Shown here in pieces: positions 46,947 through 58,229 of a DNA stretch of 64,000 nucleotides. Numbering within the stretch: position 1 is the stretch's first letter; the number at the start of each line of letters is the position of its first letter. The position numbers were made by a program, and so were the translations under genes. Where the stretch lies: assembly GCA_015680685.1 (NCBI GenBank), contig MNCI01037484.1:148359-212358 (forward strand), written 5' to 3'. The DNA comes from Gnetum montanum. Lineage: Eukaryota > Streptophyta > Gnetopsida > Gnetales > Gnetaceae. The notes under the pieces were generated by a model that was given only the letters and a program-made list of their open reading frames with translations, had not been told where the DNA came from and did no database searches.

Positions 46947-46954
46947 TATAAATA
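46947..46954 (+). promoter_or_regulatory. TATA box of the element 4 LTR
   Basis: TATAAATA preceded by TAGCCC and followed by TCCCAG, about 400 bp downstream of the hairpin array; a classic plant LTR core promoter. Confidence 0.7.
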
Positions 46955-47685
46955 TCCCAGCTTTTGATGTTTTAGGGGTTCAAAAAAAATTGGGTTGAAA
47001 AATTTGAAGTAGGTTAGCAAGCTTGAGCATTTTAACATTTTTGGATGTACAAAAATTCAAAGGCATACTAGTGAGCCAAAGAAAGGCAAAAGTTGCATAC
47101 CACAGTAACTCACCGTAGGACACTGTAGACCACCATAGTCCACTACACACCATGGTAGCTAACCTGGTAGGCACAAACACTACAGTATAATGTTGGTCTT
47201 TATGGCCAAACACCCCCAAGACTATGAATATGTTATCCACTATGCTTGTTGTACATCACATACCTCCTCATCCCTTCTAGAGGTAACTATGCTAAACCCT
47301 AGTGGGGGTGGTCTTCCATTCTCTCTCACTCTCTTTCTTTGCATTTTTAGCATTTTTACTTGAATTTTCAACACTTTACTTTCATTTTCCAGTGTTTTCA
47401 CTTATAGTCATGCTTGGGCAACAATCTCTGCACATTGGCACCTTTGTTTTTGGTGAAACTTTTGATTATGCTCGCATCCTCTATTACTGTTAACATCACA
47501 AACATTGCTCAACACTTAGCATCACTTAGCATTTGCATTCATAAGTCCTTTTTCAATCGACAAGATCATTCAAGGCATCCCACCTTCACCTCTAGTAGGC
47601 CCTCACACAGACTTGGGGTTAGGACTTTGTGCCTGTGGATCCCTTGGTGTTCTAGCCATTGATGTTTTTAGTCGCTATAATTTTT

Positions 47686-47704
47686 TGGTGCTAGAAGGTG
47701 GGTC
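47686..47704 (+). other. Primer-binding site of element 4 (tRNA not assigned)
   Basis: TGGTGCTAGAAGGTGGGTC begins with TGG and lies where the LTR should end. I could not match it confidently to a particular tRNA. It differs clearly from the tRNA-Asp site of elements 1-3. Confidence 0.6.
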
Positions 47705-48123
47705 AGATCATTTTCCTCTCTCAAAATCCTTTCATGGTTATATCACATACTCTCTACATCATTGTTGCTAGCTTTGGGCTAGCATAGATCCAACACCCTT
47801 GTGGACTTGCTACATGTGCAATATTAGCTGGATCTTAGGCAAACACAGGTGTTGTCTACTAATCGATTGGTGTACACTAGACCCCGTCGTCAGTTCCCCT
47901 AGAATCCCACATAGCAACCTTAGAGCATCCATTTCCATAGTTAGCTAAATTTTGGGCACTTAGTAGAAAGTGTAGTTAGCTCTTAGCATAGAGAGTGTAG
48001 TCTCTAGAGTTAGCCATTTCTTTTGCATTTTTCAAACTTAGCCATTTTACTGTAGTTTTTAAGCTTAGCCATTTTTCTATAGTTTCTAGACTTAGCAATT
48101 TGTTTGCAACTTTTAACCCACAC

Positions 48124-49880
48124 ATGAGTTCTAAACAACATTTAACATTAATTTTGAGCACACTCATTGTCCTACCCACCCAACAAGAAAATAGGATTGA
48201 GCACCTTGCTAGTCCTACCATGGCAAAGCCAAGGCAATCCCTTAGGTTGTGTGGCCAAGACCCCAAGTATACTATGCTAAATGATGAACAATATAACTTC
48301 ATCTATGTGAAGATCCAAGAAGGTCTATTTGTAGACCACTTGGACATGGAAGTGAAGCTAGGTTATGAGCTTGTCCACTGAAATGGATAGGAGTATATCC
48401 CCTTCCTCATTGACTTCATCCTACTCACTAAATCCTACCGATAATACTTGCCTAGCTCATTCAAAAAAGTGAGTATGAATTAGGGATAGATTATAAGGAA
48501 CCCCTACAAAAAGAGCGGGATGAGTTTGAAGCTCATTCCAAGAATGAGGACTCCTTCCACACTATGTCTTAGTAAGCAACCCTAGGTTTGGCCCTCTTAT
48601 AGTCTTGACATCATCTTCTAGATTAATGCCTATGATAGCAATGCACCAAATGTAGCATACCCATCAAGATGCAGTCCCTTCCATTAACCTACCCTTCATG
48701 GCATTGTCACAACCTGTTCATCCATTCCTACCAATAGAAATTATGCTTGCTCAAATTTACGTTCACACAATGCATGTCTCCTAGCCCCAAATGACTTAGG
48801 CACATTATGTCCTACCTGTTTCATCAACACCCTCAGTAGTGGTTCAACCCATGCATGCATGGCATGCCCTAGTCACTAGGCCCATAGCACATCACATAGT
48901 AAGCACCTTGTGTGGTCATACAACTTGCAACTAGGTCATGAACCATGCAACCAGCATAGCAAGTAGCACAATTGGTGTAGCATGCTACTACATCCCAAAA
49001 CTTAGATTAAGCATTCCAGTTGATCCAAACCTTAATAGATGAGGTTAAGTGACTCAAGGTTGCCTCCTCTAAAATAGTTCATGTGGTGGACTTCTACCAA
49101 GATGATCCCATAAGTCTTGTTGTCACACCACTAACTCTCCCAACTAGGATCCTACTGACACACTTCACCAAGTACAATGGTGAAGGGGACCCCAATGCAC
49201 ACCTTGTGACATTCAAGTCTAAGTGCCTACTACTATAGGTGTGGCCACATGCCATCATACATGCTTTCACCATGTCACTCACCAGAAAGACACTAGATTG
49301 CTACCGAGCATTACCTAGGGGCTCTATCTCCTCTTTGGAGGATCTTCTAAGCCAATTTTTCATGCACATCAAGTACAACTTGAAGCCTGAAACCACCCTT
49401 AACTAGTTAATGTAGATTAAGTAGGGCCATCTAGAGCTTATGCAAAAATTTATCTAATGTTGGAGCACATCCTTGAATGAAATTCAAGAGCCGATAGCAA
49501 AGATGCACCTCCTGGCCATCTTCAAGGGTGTAGTTAATGACTTCATTAAGTTGAAAATGTACTACCTATTCTCACAGTCTCTTAGCCAAGCCTTTTCTCA
49601 AACAAGATCATATAGGATCCAATGGAAGCCAATAAGGACATGGCCTACATGACCTATAAGAACCTACATGCTAAGAAGGACAAGGACAAGGGGAAGAAAA
49701 GTGAAACCATGGAAACTATGGCTAAAGAGGCCAAAATGACTAACTTGAGGCCAATGGCTAGGCCACCCAAGGCCCCAACCAACAAAAAAATTACTAGCCC
49801 TAGCACAATAACTAACTAGCCTATGTCATTGGTGGTCACAACAAAAGTGGCTCCAAGGCCTAACTTTGAGTGAAAGGGTC
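48124..49880 (+). pseudogene. gag of element 4 (broken)
   Basis: The probable start is the ATG at 48219 (MAKPRQSLRLCGQDP); an upstream in-frame ATG is at 48124. The N-terminal open piece ends at 48381. The Gag domain lies at about 49130-49600: LLTHFTKYNGEGDPNAHLVT, the Tat-type 'F-KYDG--DP--HL--F' opening, then LDCYRALPRGSISSLEDLLS and QFFMHIKYN. Later MHLLAIFKGVVNDFIK and a Lys-rich tail (49622-49819). The stretch 48400-49100 is full of stops. Gag forms the particle. Confidence 0.75.
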
Positions 49881-50077
49881 GCTCAAAGTACACCCCACTA
49901 CCGTTAAAACCTTTGAAACTGTTGGACCAACTATTGAAGGCTAGACCTATCTAGTATAAGAAAATGTTTAAAGAAGCTTCCAAAAGGCATGATAGATATT
50001 ATGAGCTCCTGAGGATCCCTACCTCGGTAGCCCCGAATTTGCCTTGGGTATCGAAACACTTTAGGCTAGATTGGTTT

Positions 50078-50170
50078 TGTCACTACCAGCAGTTGCCTAG
50101 TCACAATACTAACTTTTGCATGGCCTTGTAAGATGACCTTGAAAGAATGATTAATTAAGACAAGTTGGTA
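50078..50170 (+). pseudogene. Gag nucleocapsid zinc knuckle of element 4
   Basis: CHYQQLPSHNTNFCMAL is followed by two stops and LERMIN-DKLV. The order C-x2-x-...-SH-x-T-x2-C-x-L then 'LE-LI--GKL' is the Tat-lineage Gag knuckle and its tail. Confidence 0.7.
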
Positions 50171-50943
50171 CTTGATGTTACCAACCCAATTAGGCCTCAA
50201 AACCAATCTATGAGGGTGGATAAGGACCCTCTAAATGTTGATAATGTAGGCTATGTCAACAACTTAGAATCGGCACAACAACCATTTGTTGTTTGGGTGC
50301 CTTCTGATAGTGCAAGGATCCCCTTGACCCCTATCGGTTTGAGGTGTTCTTTCATTGTCAAAGTGCCACCCCAAGCACCTATAATGCCCTTCATATTAGG
50401 GTCCCATCCCATGTTGCATCAACAATAACAACCCAGCCACCCTTCGTGGTCAGGGTGCCATAGCATGCTAGCTCCTCACCTACCCAGAGTCTAGTAATGG
50501 GCAACACATTAATTCCTTTCCATCCAAGGGGCAATCCTACTGGAAACACTAACAAACCCTCTAGGTTGCAACCTGGGAGGCCCAACGAGTGTCTCATGGA
50601 TAGGATGATCACACAACATCAAGAGCAAAGAGTGCTTAGTCTGATAAAGTTGGTACCCCTATCTACAGTTCCCATGGACAAAATAATTGAAGAGGCTATC
50701 ACTAGCAACCTACAACCAAGAATTGAGGCCCCTAAGTAGGCCAAGAAAACCAAGCCCAAGTCCCCTTTGCAAGAGATCTATCTCTTAGGATGTATGAAGT
50801 TCAAGGCCAACAAAAAAACCAATGGAAAAGACTTTGTAGATGCATTAGCCCAGGTTAAGCAAGTGCTAAAGTAGAAGGATAAAATGCTAAGCCTCTATTA
50901 CCTACCTATGACCTCATGTACCCACTGCAAAGTGCTAGTATAG

Positions 50944-51678
50944 ATGTTGACCTTCATTCTTTTCATGGAGGACATCCTAGTATATGAGCATTCCATCCAT
51001 GCTATGATGTTGCCTCCTGTGTCACAAGAATCAAGCTCAACACCCCTCACATTTTATGATGAGGCAATTAAGGTCAATGTTGAAAATGGTGAGTTCATAA
51101 TAGCCCCAATTTTCATTACTATATGTGTTGGAAAATGTAAGATTCAGAGGGTGCACATCAATGATGGGGGAGCAACAAACGTTATCCCATACACTGTCGT
51201 CTATATGTTAAACCTTGTAGACCAAATCAAGCCAACAAAAACCAAGTGTGTAAAATCCTTTAACAGGTCATGCATCGTTGTTAGTGGTACTATGATAATA
51301 GTCTTCATGGCAAGGGAGAAATTCCCCATCACCACTGAGTTCATCATTATAGAGGAGATGCCAGGATTTAACTTGATATTAGGTAGGCCTTGGTTGGCCC
51401 AGCTATGGGCCATCTCCTCCTCCATCCATAAGGAAATCCACCTTCCATACAAAGGTGGTGAAGTTATCATCCACAGTGATAACACAACCCCTCTAGCCAT
51501 TAACAACATAGATATGGAGCAAGGGTCAGAGGTGAAATTTCCTAATGATGCATTCACAGCAAAGGATGAGGACGAAGCGTGTGAGGTAGACCTACTTGAA
51601 AGGATAGAAGAAGCCAATGGTTTATCAAATGACATCCTATGGCTAGAATTACCCTTCAACATAGTGAGTGAGGATTAG
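50944..51678 (+). CDS. Retropepsin region of element 4, open 244-residue frame
   Basis: The longest open frame in the window. The aspartic protease core begins near residue 37 (TPLTFYDEAIKVNVENGEF), a region leading to the active-site segment VHINDGGATNVIPYTVVYML, where Asp-Gly-Gly stands for Asp-Ser/Thr-Gly as in many Tat elements. The Psi-loop end motif is FNLILGRPWLAQL (about residues 140-152), followed by HKEIHLPYKGGEVIIHSDN. The acidic C-terminal part (AKDEDEACEVDLLERIEEAN) would lead towards RT. The start is arbitrary because a stop just upstream separates it from gag; in an active element it would be part of a polyprotein. The absence of breaks over 735 bp contrasts with the rest of the element. 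Confidence 0.8.
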   Translation: MLTFILFMEDILVYEHSIHAMMLPPVSQESSSTPLTFYDEAIKVNVENGEFIIAPIFITICVGKCKIQRVHINDGGATNVIPYTVVYMLNLVDQIKPTKTKCVKSFNRSCIVVSGTMIIVFMAREKFPITTEFIIIEEMPGFNLILGRPWLAQLWAISSSIHKEIHLPYKGGEVIIHSDNTTPLAINNIDMEQGSEVKFPNDAFTAKDEDEACEVDLLERIEEANGLSNDILWLELPFNIVSED

Positions 51679-52034
51679 GGAGACTACTAAATAGTGCCCT
51701 CTAGGCCCTATGCACCCCCTAATCCACACTGGGTTAGGAAGCAACTGCACAACTAAGGTATCCTCTTAGTCTGAAACCGCACTAGGAACCTATCCACTAT
51801 TCACTTCCCTGCATCCTACATCCTACTTCCCATTTATATCACATTAGCATTGTAGCATATTATTTGCATTTTGTTTAATTGCTTAGCTTACCATCTACAT
51901 TGCCTACACATTCAATAGCTTAGTTTACATTTCTTCCATTGTTGCTTTAATGCCTTCATGCATAAAAACATAAAAAAATGCATAAAAATCATAAAAACTA
52001 AAATTACAAAAACAAGGGGTTGTAATATACAGCC

Positions 52035-52280
52035 TGCCATGGCCATAAACTAGTGATGTGTGGCCTAGAATGGCCTAAAACTACTATTGTTAATCCTACT
52101 GACAGGGCTTGGAATGGACTTAAACTACTACTTGGGCCGAGAATGGCCTTAAAATACCATTGTTAATCCTCTCTTGGTGGCCTTAAATGGCCTAAAACTA
52201 TCATTGTAGCCTACCTTAAACTAGCATCGGCCCTCATACTATGGCCTTAATCTAGCATGAGGCTTGCAATGGCCTAGTCA
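52035..52280 (-). repeat. 38-bp repeat units, inverted relative to 45690-45900
   Basis: About six degenerate units containing GGCCTAAAACTA followed by TTGTTAATCCT or TCATTGTAGCCT. These are reverse-complement relatives of the array abutting the 5' LTR. Confidence 0.65.
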
Positions 52281-54528
52281 CACTATCGTCTTATAATCCT
52301 AACTTAGCGCATTAACTCATTGCGTTATAAGAATAGTAAGTGCATAACAAATAACCATAAAAAATAAAAGTTTACACATTACACATGACATATAGCAAGT
52401 ACATGCACTAGATGTCATATAAATAATAGTACATAGCATGAGTAGCATCATGTGGCAAAAATAACAAAAATGCCTAATAGCAGGGGTACATTAGGTCATG
52501 CTCAACTAGTGGTGCTAGGTGGAGGTGGAGGTTCCTCTTCCTCCACTGTGTCACTGGGGTCCATAGCATCTCTTGGTACCATTAGTACGAAAATATGTAT
52601 TATATAGGCTAACACAAAACATGCAAAAAATAAATAAAAAAAACTAACCTGAGAGGATCTTGCATCGGTGTCTTCTAGAGGCAACTTTTCAAGGCCAACC
52701 TCCAAGCACTGGAGGATCTTGGTCTTGGAAAGCTATATCCAATCCTCCTAGCCAAAGTCAATCCCTGCAATGGTCTTGCCTTTGTCCATGGAGGTCCATG
52801 CGAGTGCCTTCATTGATAAGGTAGCAAAAGAAGCCTCTCCAGGAGGGATGTTAATCTTCCTTTCAGAAGAGCCACTCACCACCATATGCCACATGGACAA
52901 CTCATACGCCTACCTCTTGCCAGACGCCTAAAGAAACATCTTGAGGCACTGATGTTTGGTGGACTCCTCTTTGTACCATTGTAGGTATGCATCATGCTCA
53001 TGCTTATATTGGTGCTTATGGTTCTTTTGACTTTGGCCCCACCAGTAGACCTTTGTGTTGTAATTTTTCCAATCTTAATTCTTTTGGGCAAGTAGTTCCA
53101 TTTACAGTCATTGCTTAATCATCTCTCATGTGGCCTCATTCTTACCTTTGAGTGCTATCTAGTATTAAATGTACTTTATCGAAGAGGTACACCAAGCGTT
53201 GTCTCCCTGAGCTCTAGTTGCAAAAAAATCATATCTTGATTAAAGATCATTAATCTTCATATCCTAGCTAGCCACTCTATCCTACAACTCATGCACGCAT
53301 TTCCAAAGGTGCTCATTCAAGAACTTGCAGACCCATAATGCCTTCACACAAAAAAGTACACATTTGTTCGATGCCTTGTATATGTGAGAAGACACCTAAT
53401 CAACCTCAAGAGGAAGGTTAGGGAGGGCATCCACCCTGGCCATGTTGCTTGGATCCCACCAAAGCTTAGGGCCTTTAGGCATGCAACAAGTAATTAATCT
53501 TAGCCAATAACTAAGCATACAAGAAATAGAGCAACATAGCAAAACAATATTGCACATATCAAGCTTGGGATTTTCCTACTGCAAGTAGTCTACCATGTCC
53601 TTAACAATGCCTTCCATGAAGGTGAATTTATTGGGCACATCTACCCATGGCTCCATGAGGTAGGTAGATGTGGAACCAATGGTAGGGACATTTTATGCTA
53701 TAACATAATGATGTAATTAGCATATAACTGAAAAACTAAATATGTTAGAGCAAGCAAGTAATGACAGATGGCAATCCAAGATAGCTACCTAGCAAGCCCT
53801 TAGGCGTGAGTGTAAGGGGTTCACCTAGCTACACACCATCGAAGAAGTTATCAAAATCACCTCCATCAGGGTGGGACAATTCCTCTTCCTCCAATTGTTA
53901 GAGGATCTTTGTTACCTTAGGTAACTCATCCCCATGAGCCTCCCCCTCCTCATCTTGAGGGTGTGCTTCTTCTGCTATCACTCTAGCCATTGGTCTAGTA
54001 GCCATCTCTCCTATCTCTCTATAATTAACAAATACATACATAGCATGCATAGCATATTAGTACACATATACACATAAAAGAAAATATAAAAATATCAATA
54101 TACTTAAAAATACAATTTTGCATTTGGAAAATTTGCAAATACTAACTTGCAACCTCCGTGTGCAAGCTTTGAAGCCCAATATAGATCTTTTTGCTACTTG
54201 GCCTTCCAACCTCAGGGGAAGCCTCCTTTGTAGGATGTGGCCTCTTAATCTTAACCTTAGATGGTCCCACCATCTCTACAATATAGCTATCCACCTTTGT
54301 CACCTCCTCAGAGATAACTAAAGGACCCTCACTCCCACTATCACGTGAGTAATGTGATTGTCCCATGGGACCCTTACTCGTTATGGATAACAACTCATTA
54401 ATTTCCTTTGGGGGGTCTTGCATGTGCATGTTCATGAACATGTGCTTAATCCATGGCTTGAACAACTACTCATGGTCCTGCACAACCCATCATCCACCAT
54501 TGTGCACAACCAAAAGCTTCACAAACCT

Positions 54529-55190
54529 TCATAGGTATCCTACAAAGAATGTGAAGTGGACATGGGACCTCGCTTGGAGGTTAAATCGTAGCCTAGAGAT
54601 CTCCACATGCAAGCTAGAGGCAATATAGATGGCCCAATTGAACCTCATACCCTTCAGCAGCGCCTCCTTCATCACCTGTGCTTGCTCCACCACAAGGATC
54701 TTTCCTTGGGAGAGAAACTTTGGAAAGGCATAAGTGCGAAAAAGAGGGTAAAGCTCCCATACCTCAAGCACAAACACATCATTAATTGGTATGCCCTTAT
54801 GAGATCAGGTGGCCCCCAACTAGTCCTTGATCTCCCCTCTATAGTCCACCTCCCTACTAGCCTTATGGACTATCATCAAGTCATCAGTGAGAAGACCAAA
54901 GAGGTTAGCAAAGAAGGCCTCACTGAGGTCAAGCACTACAGTCACACTACGCACTCAAGTGACAAATTGCCTGATATTGTTTCTAAAGAAGTCAATGATG
55001 GTGACCATCTTAGCCATGAGGATACTAGGGCTAAGGGAAAAAAATAGGTCCATCAACCCTACATGTGTGAGCCTAGCTATCAATGCATTTGAGGCCTTAT
55101 GGCACAACTAGTGTCGCACATCCTCCACATCACCATACTTCATGATGAGGATGGCCTTTGTGTGGCCTGCAGTGATCATTGTTACCTTAT
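54529..55190 (-). pseudogene. Antisense block resembling the putative plant transposon domain
   Basis: In successive minus-strand frames: KAILIMKYGDVEDVRH; then IDFFRNNIRQFVT, a stop, and LDLSEAFFANLFGL; then VFVLEVWELYPLFRTYAFPK and ALLKGMRFNWAIYIASSLHV (54529-54777). A 'R-F----V ... LF-L ... LKG---NWA-YI' order recalls PF20167-type accessory ORFs of plant retroelements. Frameshifts and two or three stops break it. If the likeness holds, the antisense gene would join an HAD-like and a transposon-accessory domain. Confidence 0.35.
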
Positions 55191-55645
55191 GTGAGGCAAT
55201 TGCCACTACAAAAAAGGCAAAACAATGTTAGCATCATGCAAAGGAAAAATAATAGGCATACACAAGCAACCACATAAGCCAAAACATAGATGCATATGTG
55301 GCACAAATGGGGTGTGAGATGGAGGTGGCACTACAAGCATCTCCTTGGTGTTAAGCTCACTGATAGCCCACTCCTCATCCAACCAACCATGAGTCTTGCA
55401 CCACTCATATGCCTTTAGGAATTGGGTAGGGTAGACCTCCAGATTGGATCCCACCTACTTAAGCACAGCTTTCCAAACATTTGAGCTAGATGAGAACACC
55501 TCCAAAGTAGTATGAGTTAAGGCTAGAGCATCCACCTCATCATGTAGGCTCTCTTCGTTAATTGTAAACCTGACATTAGTCATGAGCGATTAGCAATCTA
55601 ACATGAGCAAGTAGCAAAAACAAAATGCAAAAATGGTAAATGCAC

Positions 55646-56102
55646 TTTCCCTCAAGTATAGTAGATCATTCTAGGTGGGTTTTGAAATAACATGTGCACT
55701 TGCAACTCAATGAAAATGGTGTTGCTCTTGTTGTAGTAACCAAACCCCATCATGTGCCATATCTTGGATAGGTGCCGAGCACTCCTAGGACCTCTACCCA
55801 AACCACCTACCCCATCATCGCTAGCAGTAGGCTCATTTGACATGAACATTAAGATGTCCTAGTTAGCCTCAGGCAGTAATGTCTTAGTGATGGCACTAAT
55901 AGCCTTCACCACCAGGTGTGACCACATGATCATACTAAACTACTGTAATAGGAACTCTAGGAACTCATGAGCCCCTAGCCAAAACTAGACCACCTGATGG
56001 TCCACCTACATATCTAGTGAAGGCATGTTAGGGACAAGTTCACTTAGGCAACATACGATGCCCAAGAGCTCCACCACAATCGGAACAGGCTTCAACAACA
56101 CC
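55646..56102 (-). pseudogene. FCP1/NIF-like HAD phosphatase domain exon (antisense)
   Basis: Read on the minus strand, one frame is continuous apart from four stops, three of them TAG and most at sites where CAG would fit. HEFLEFLLQ-stop-FSMIMWS (about 55920-55990) matches the FCP1-type 'HEFLDFCF-NF-V-VWTS' segment. HLSKIWHMMGFGYYNKSNTI (about 55705-55770) matches 'L--VW---G-G---SNTL-VDD'. Twelve residues after SNT comes NPP, exactly the spacing in FCP1/NIF family HAD domains. The second acidic pair (Asp-Asp) reads Glu-Leu, so catalysis would be lost. The catalytic DxDx motif should lie in the exon upstream (about 56209-56290), where I see only NELVDILYP, at best a decayed form. Family match by eye; role (Ser-phosphatase of RNA polymerase II tail in classical members) is not implied. 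Confidence 0.55.
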
Positions 56103-56339
56103 CTACAACCACCAAGTAATAAGAAAAGTGTTAGTATACATACATAGATACAAATTTTGACATTAAATAATTAAGATAAGTTAGCAAAATTAACATAATA
56201 AAATATACGCTAGCAAAAAATTCTTGATTTTGGAAATTCCCTCTAGGACCCCGTGGGTATAGGATGTCAACCAACTCATTTGATGTGCTTGGTACTCACT
56301 AGGATATAGCATGTTTGCATAGGCTTAGCATTCCATTTC

Positions 56340-57760
56340 ACTAGTTTAGCATCATGCATGATTTACAAAGATTTTGGTAATTTTTTCTAACTCTAGAATG
56401 CCTCAGTGGAGAGCATAGTCTAGAAAAATGACAAAAATTTTCTAACTCTAGACTACTTCAGTGGAGAGCGTAGTCCAAAACTATGAATTTTTCTAATTTC
56501 CAACTATGCTTTCTATAGAGTGTAGTCTCAAAAAATGGATTTTTGGGGAAGACATATTTTTTTAGACATTGGGAATCAATTGTGTCTCCAAGGTATGGCA
56601 AGCATAGTACTCACTACAGCAATAGAGAGCATAGTCTTGGTTGCCACCTAACCACCCTCTGTGTGCCACATCCTACTTTGGCACCATGTGCTGCATCCAT
56701 CGTGCCCTGCACCTACTATGACACCATGTGCCATGCCTGCACCCTATCACACCCTACCCCCTCTCCCTTCACAACTATCATTGAGCACCAAACAAATGTT
56801 TCAAAAAATAGGAACATAGAAAACATGCCCTAGCGCCAAGAGCCCTCACCACCCCTAGAGCCCTTGTAGCTGTGTTGCGAGATGCAACCATCTCACAACC
56901 CTCACAATGCACACCATCCTTGGCCTCTTCCCACCCCATTTCAAAAATGAAAAAATTCAAAAGAAAATTTTTTCTCCAAAACCTTGTAGTGCCCTATGCC
57001 CCATAGAAGGCTACCCTTGTCCATCATCAAAAAACCCACTGTGCCTACCCAGTTTGCCTACGCCCTAGCCTGCCTACAAAATTAGACCCCATGGTCACAT
57101 CATAATGGCAAGAAAGCAAATGAAAATGGATGAAAAAAATGTAGTAATGTGGATCAAAACCCTTCCTATGGCCATGCACACCCTCTCTACCACTACCATG
57201 GTAGAAGCCATGCACAGTGGTGGTGGCCCTTGCCATGACAGTGCACATCAAAACACTATGCCCCAAAGCCCAAACCCTCACTAACAAAATGGCATAATAA
57301 ATGATAAAAATAAACAAAGGGGAGAGTGTAGTTGGGATACCTAGCTGACATCGATGACCTCCTCTCCTCCATGCATACTTGTGGCAAGTAGCACAATGCT
57401 CATTCCTCCTTGTCCATGTTCACCGGTCCTGGGTGTAGGCATCCACTTTGGCTTGTCATTGTTCCAACTATGCTCTCCACTGGTAACATGCAATAGAAAT
57501 GGCAATGGAAAGATTACACTCTAGATGTCATGTTTGAAAACAAGAAAATGACAACTTACCCATAGTAAAAAATGCACCTATATACCCTCCTAGGTCATTT
57601 AATGACCTATCAACCGAAGACTACACTCCATGTTTAGCTAAACTTTTCAACTTTTGGATGAGAGCATAGTCACCCATATGTAGCCAAAATTTTCAAGTTT
57701 TTGTCACCTAGTGAACATCCGAGCTAATTTCACCTCAAAAACACAACTAACCTTCCCTGA
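56340..57760. repeat. LTR-like hairpin words upstream of the antisense gene
   Basis: GTGGAGAGCATAGTC or close variants occur at about 56407, 56460, 56510, 56625, 57315, 57470 and 57660, in both orientations, with TTTTCTAACTCT leads like those of the LTR modules. On the minus strand this stretch lies just upstream of the first exon and could be its promoter region (inference). Open frames such as 56543-56833 and 57045-57317 have no recognised domain. Confidence 0.55.
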
Positions 57761-58229
57761 AATGGCATGACTGATACATTTATAGTTTGCTAAGACCTAA
57801 AACTAGCATGCATGGCCTACCAAGGCCTAAAATCGACACGAACATGCTTACCTTCCTCAATATCCCACATGCACACTTAAGTAAATTTCACCCACATGTA
57901 AACTTAAATAAATTTCATCTCGTTGCTTTTTCTTCATTTTCACATATTCATTTTATTAAAATAGGTGTTACTTAATTTTTTTCTAGTTCATTTTTGTAAG
58001 AACATGACATGGCTATGCAAGAGTAGATTTTCTTACCTCTGGTACTCACAGGACCTCATGGCAATATCAAGCAATGCACTGACCCACATTGCCTAGAACT
58101 TGAGCCTACAACCTTTGTTGAATACATAGGATCTATAGAGGCACCACTAGAATGACCTGACCATCTAGTCAAGGCTCTTGATCTAGAGGTAGGAGACATC
58201 ACAAAGGATCCCCTCATTAAGATCCCTAT

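Larger units (their letters stand above)
45901..47680 (+). repeat. 5' LTR of element 4 (right end approximate)
   Basis: The left end is fixed by alignment to 63157, which follows a polypurine tract. The right end is set by the primer site at 47686. About 1780 bp. U3 is dominated by six hairpin modules (45995-46540). TATA box at 46947-46954. U5 carries further short frames without meaning (47302-47662). Confidence 0.85.
52502..56290 (-). pseudogene. Antisense multi-exon gene within element 4
   Basis: On the minus strand coding-like blocks alternate with AT-rich gaps that end in good plant splice sites. Candidate introns (plus coordinates): 56103-56208, 55570-55645, about 55206-55320, 54019-54146, 53698-53788 and 52572-52648. 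Donors include CTCAG/GTTAGT, GCTAG/GTAGCT and GCAA/GTTAGT. Acceptors include GGTTGTAG, TTTTTTGTAG, ATGTTATAG and TTAATTATAG, two of them with a TACTAAT- or GACTAAT-like branch site. Blocks from 5' to 3': HAD/FCP1-like exon (55646-56102), a block of unknown nature (55330-55569), a plant-transposon-like block (54529-55190), a basic Ser/Pro block (54147-54465), charged blocks, and an acidic-proline C-terminus (EEEEPPPPPSTTS, stop at 52502). Some stops interrupt it. Retained introns fit an antisense gene carried through RNA replication. It may be a captured host gene or a family-specific antisense gene. Confidence 0.55.
51690..58017. other. 6.3-kb block between protease and RT of element 4
   Basis: Known Tat elements pass from protease to RT directly or via a short intron (Ogre). 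Here 6.3 kb intervenes. Left part (51700-52490): noncoding, A-rich, with inverted 38-bp repeat units. Middle (52502-56290): gene-like minus-strand region. Right part (56340-57760): several 'GGAGAGCATAGTC' words related to the LTR hairpins; then inverted 38-bp repeat units (57785-57840). I could not find paired LTRs or a target duplication around the block, so it may be native to this family or an old insertion. Confidence 0.6.

Noticed and set aside
47302-47662. Possible signal-peptide proteins in the element 4 LTR
   Set aside because: Hydrophobic short frames inside U5 with no counterpart evidence; the 3' LTR copy lies outside the window.
51201-51662. 153-residue minus-strand frame opposite the element 4 protease
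   Set aside because: Its length is explained by the open protease frame on the plus strand; no recognisable domain.
55206-55454. Single-exon minus-strand protein of 82 residues with a C-terminal membrane stretch
   Set aside because: The hydrophobic tail lies in a likely intron (acceptor at 55206); only the first part reads as exon.
56543-57317. Cys/His-rich short frames near 56.5-57.3 kb
   Set aside because: Composition follows the repeated ACCATG/GCCATG words; no zinc-finger spacing found.
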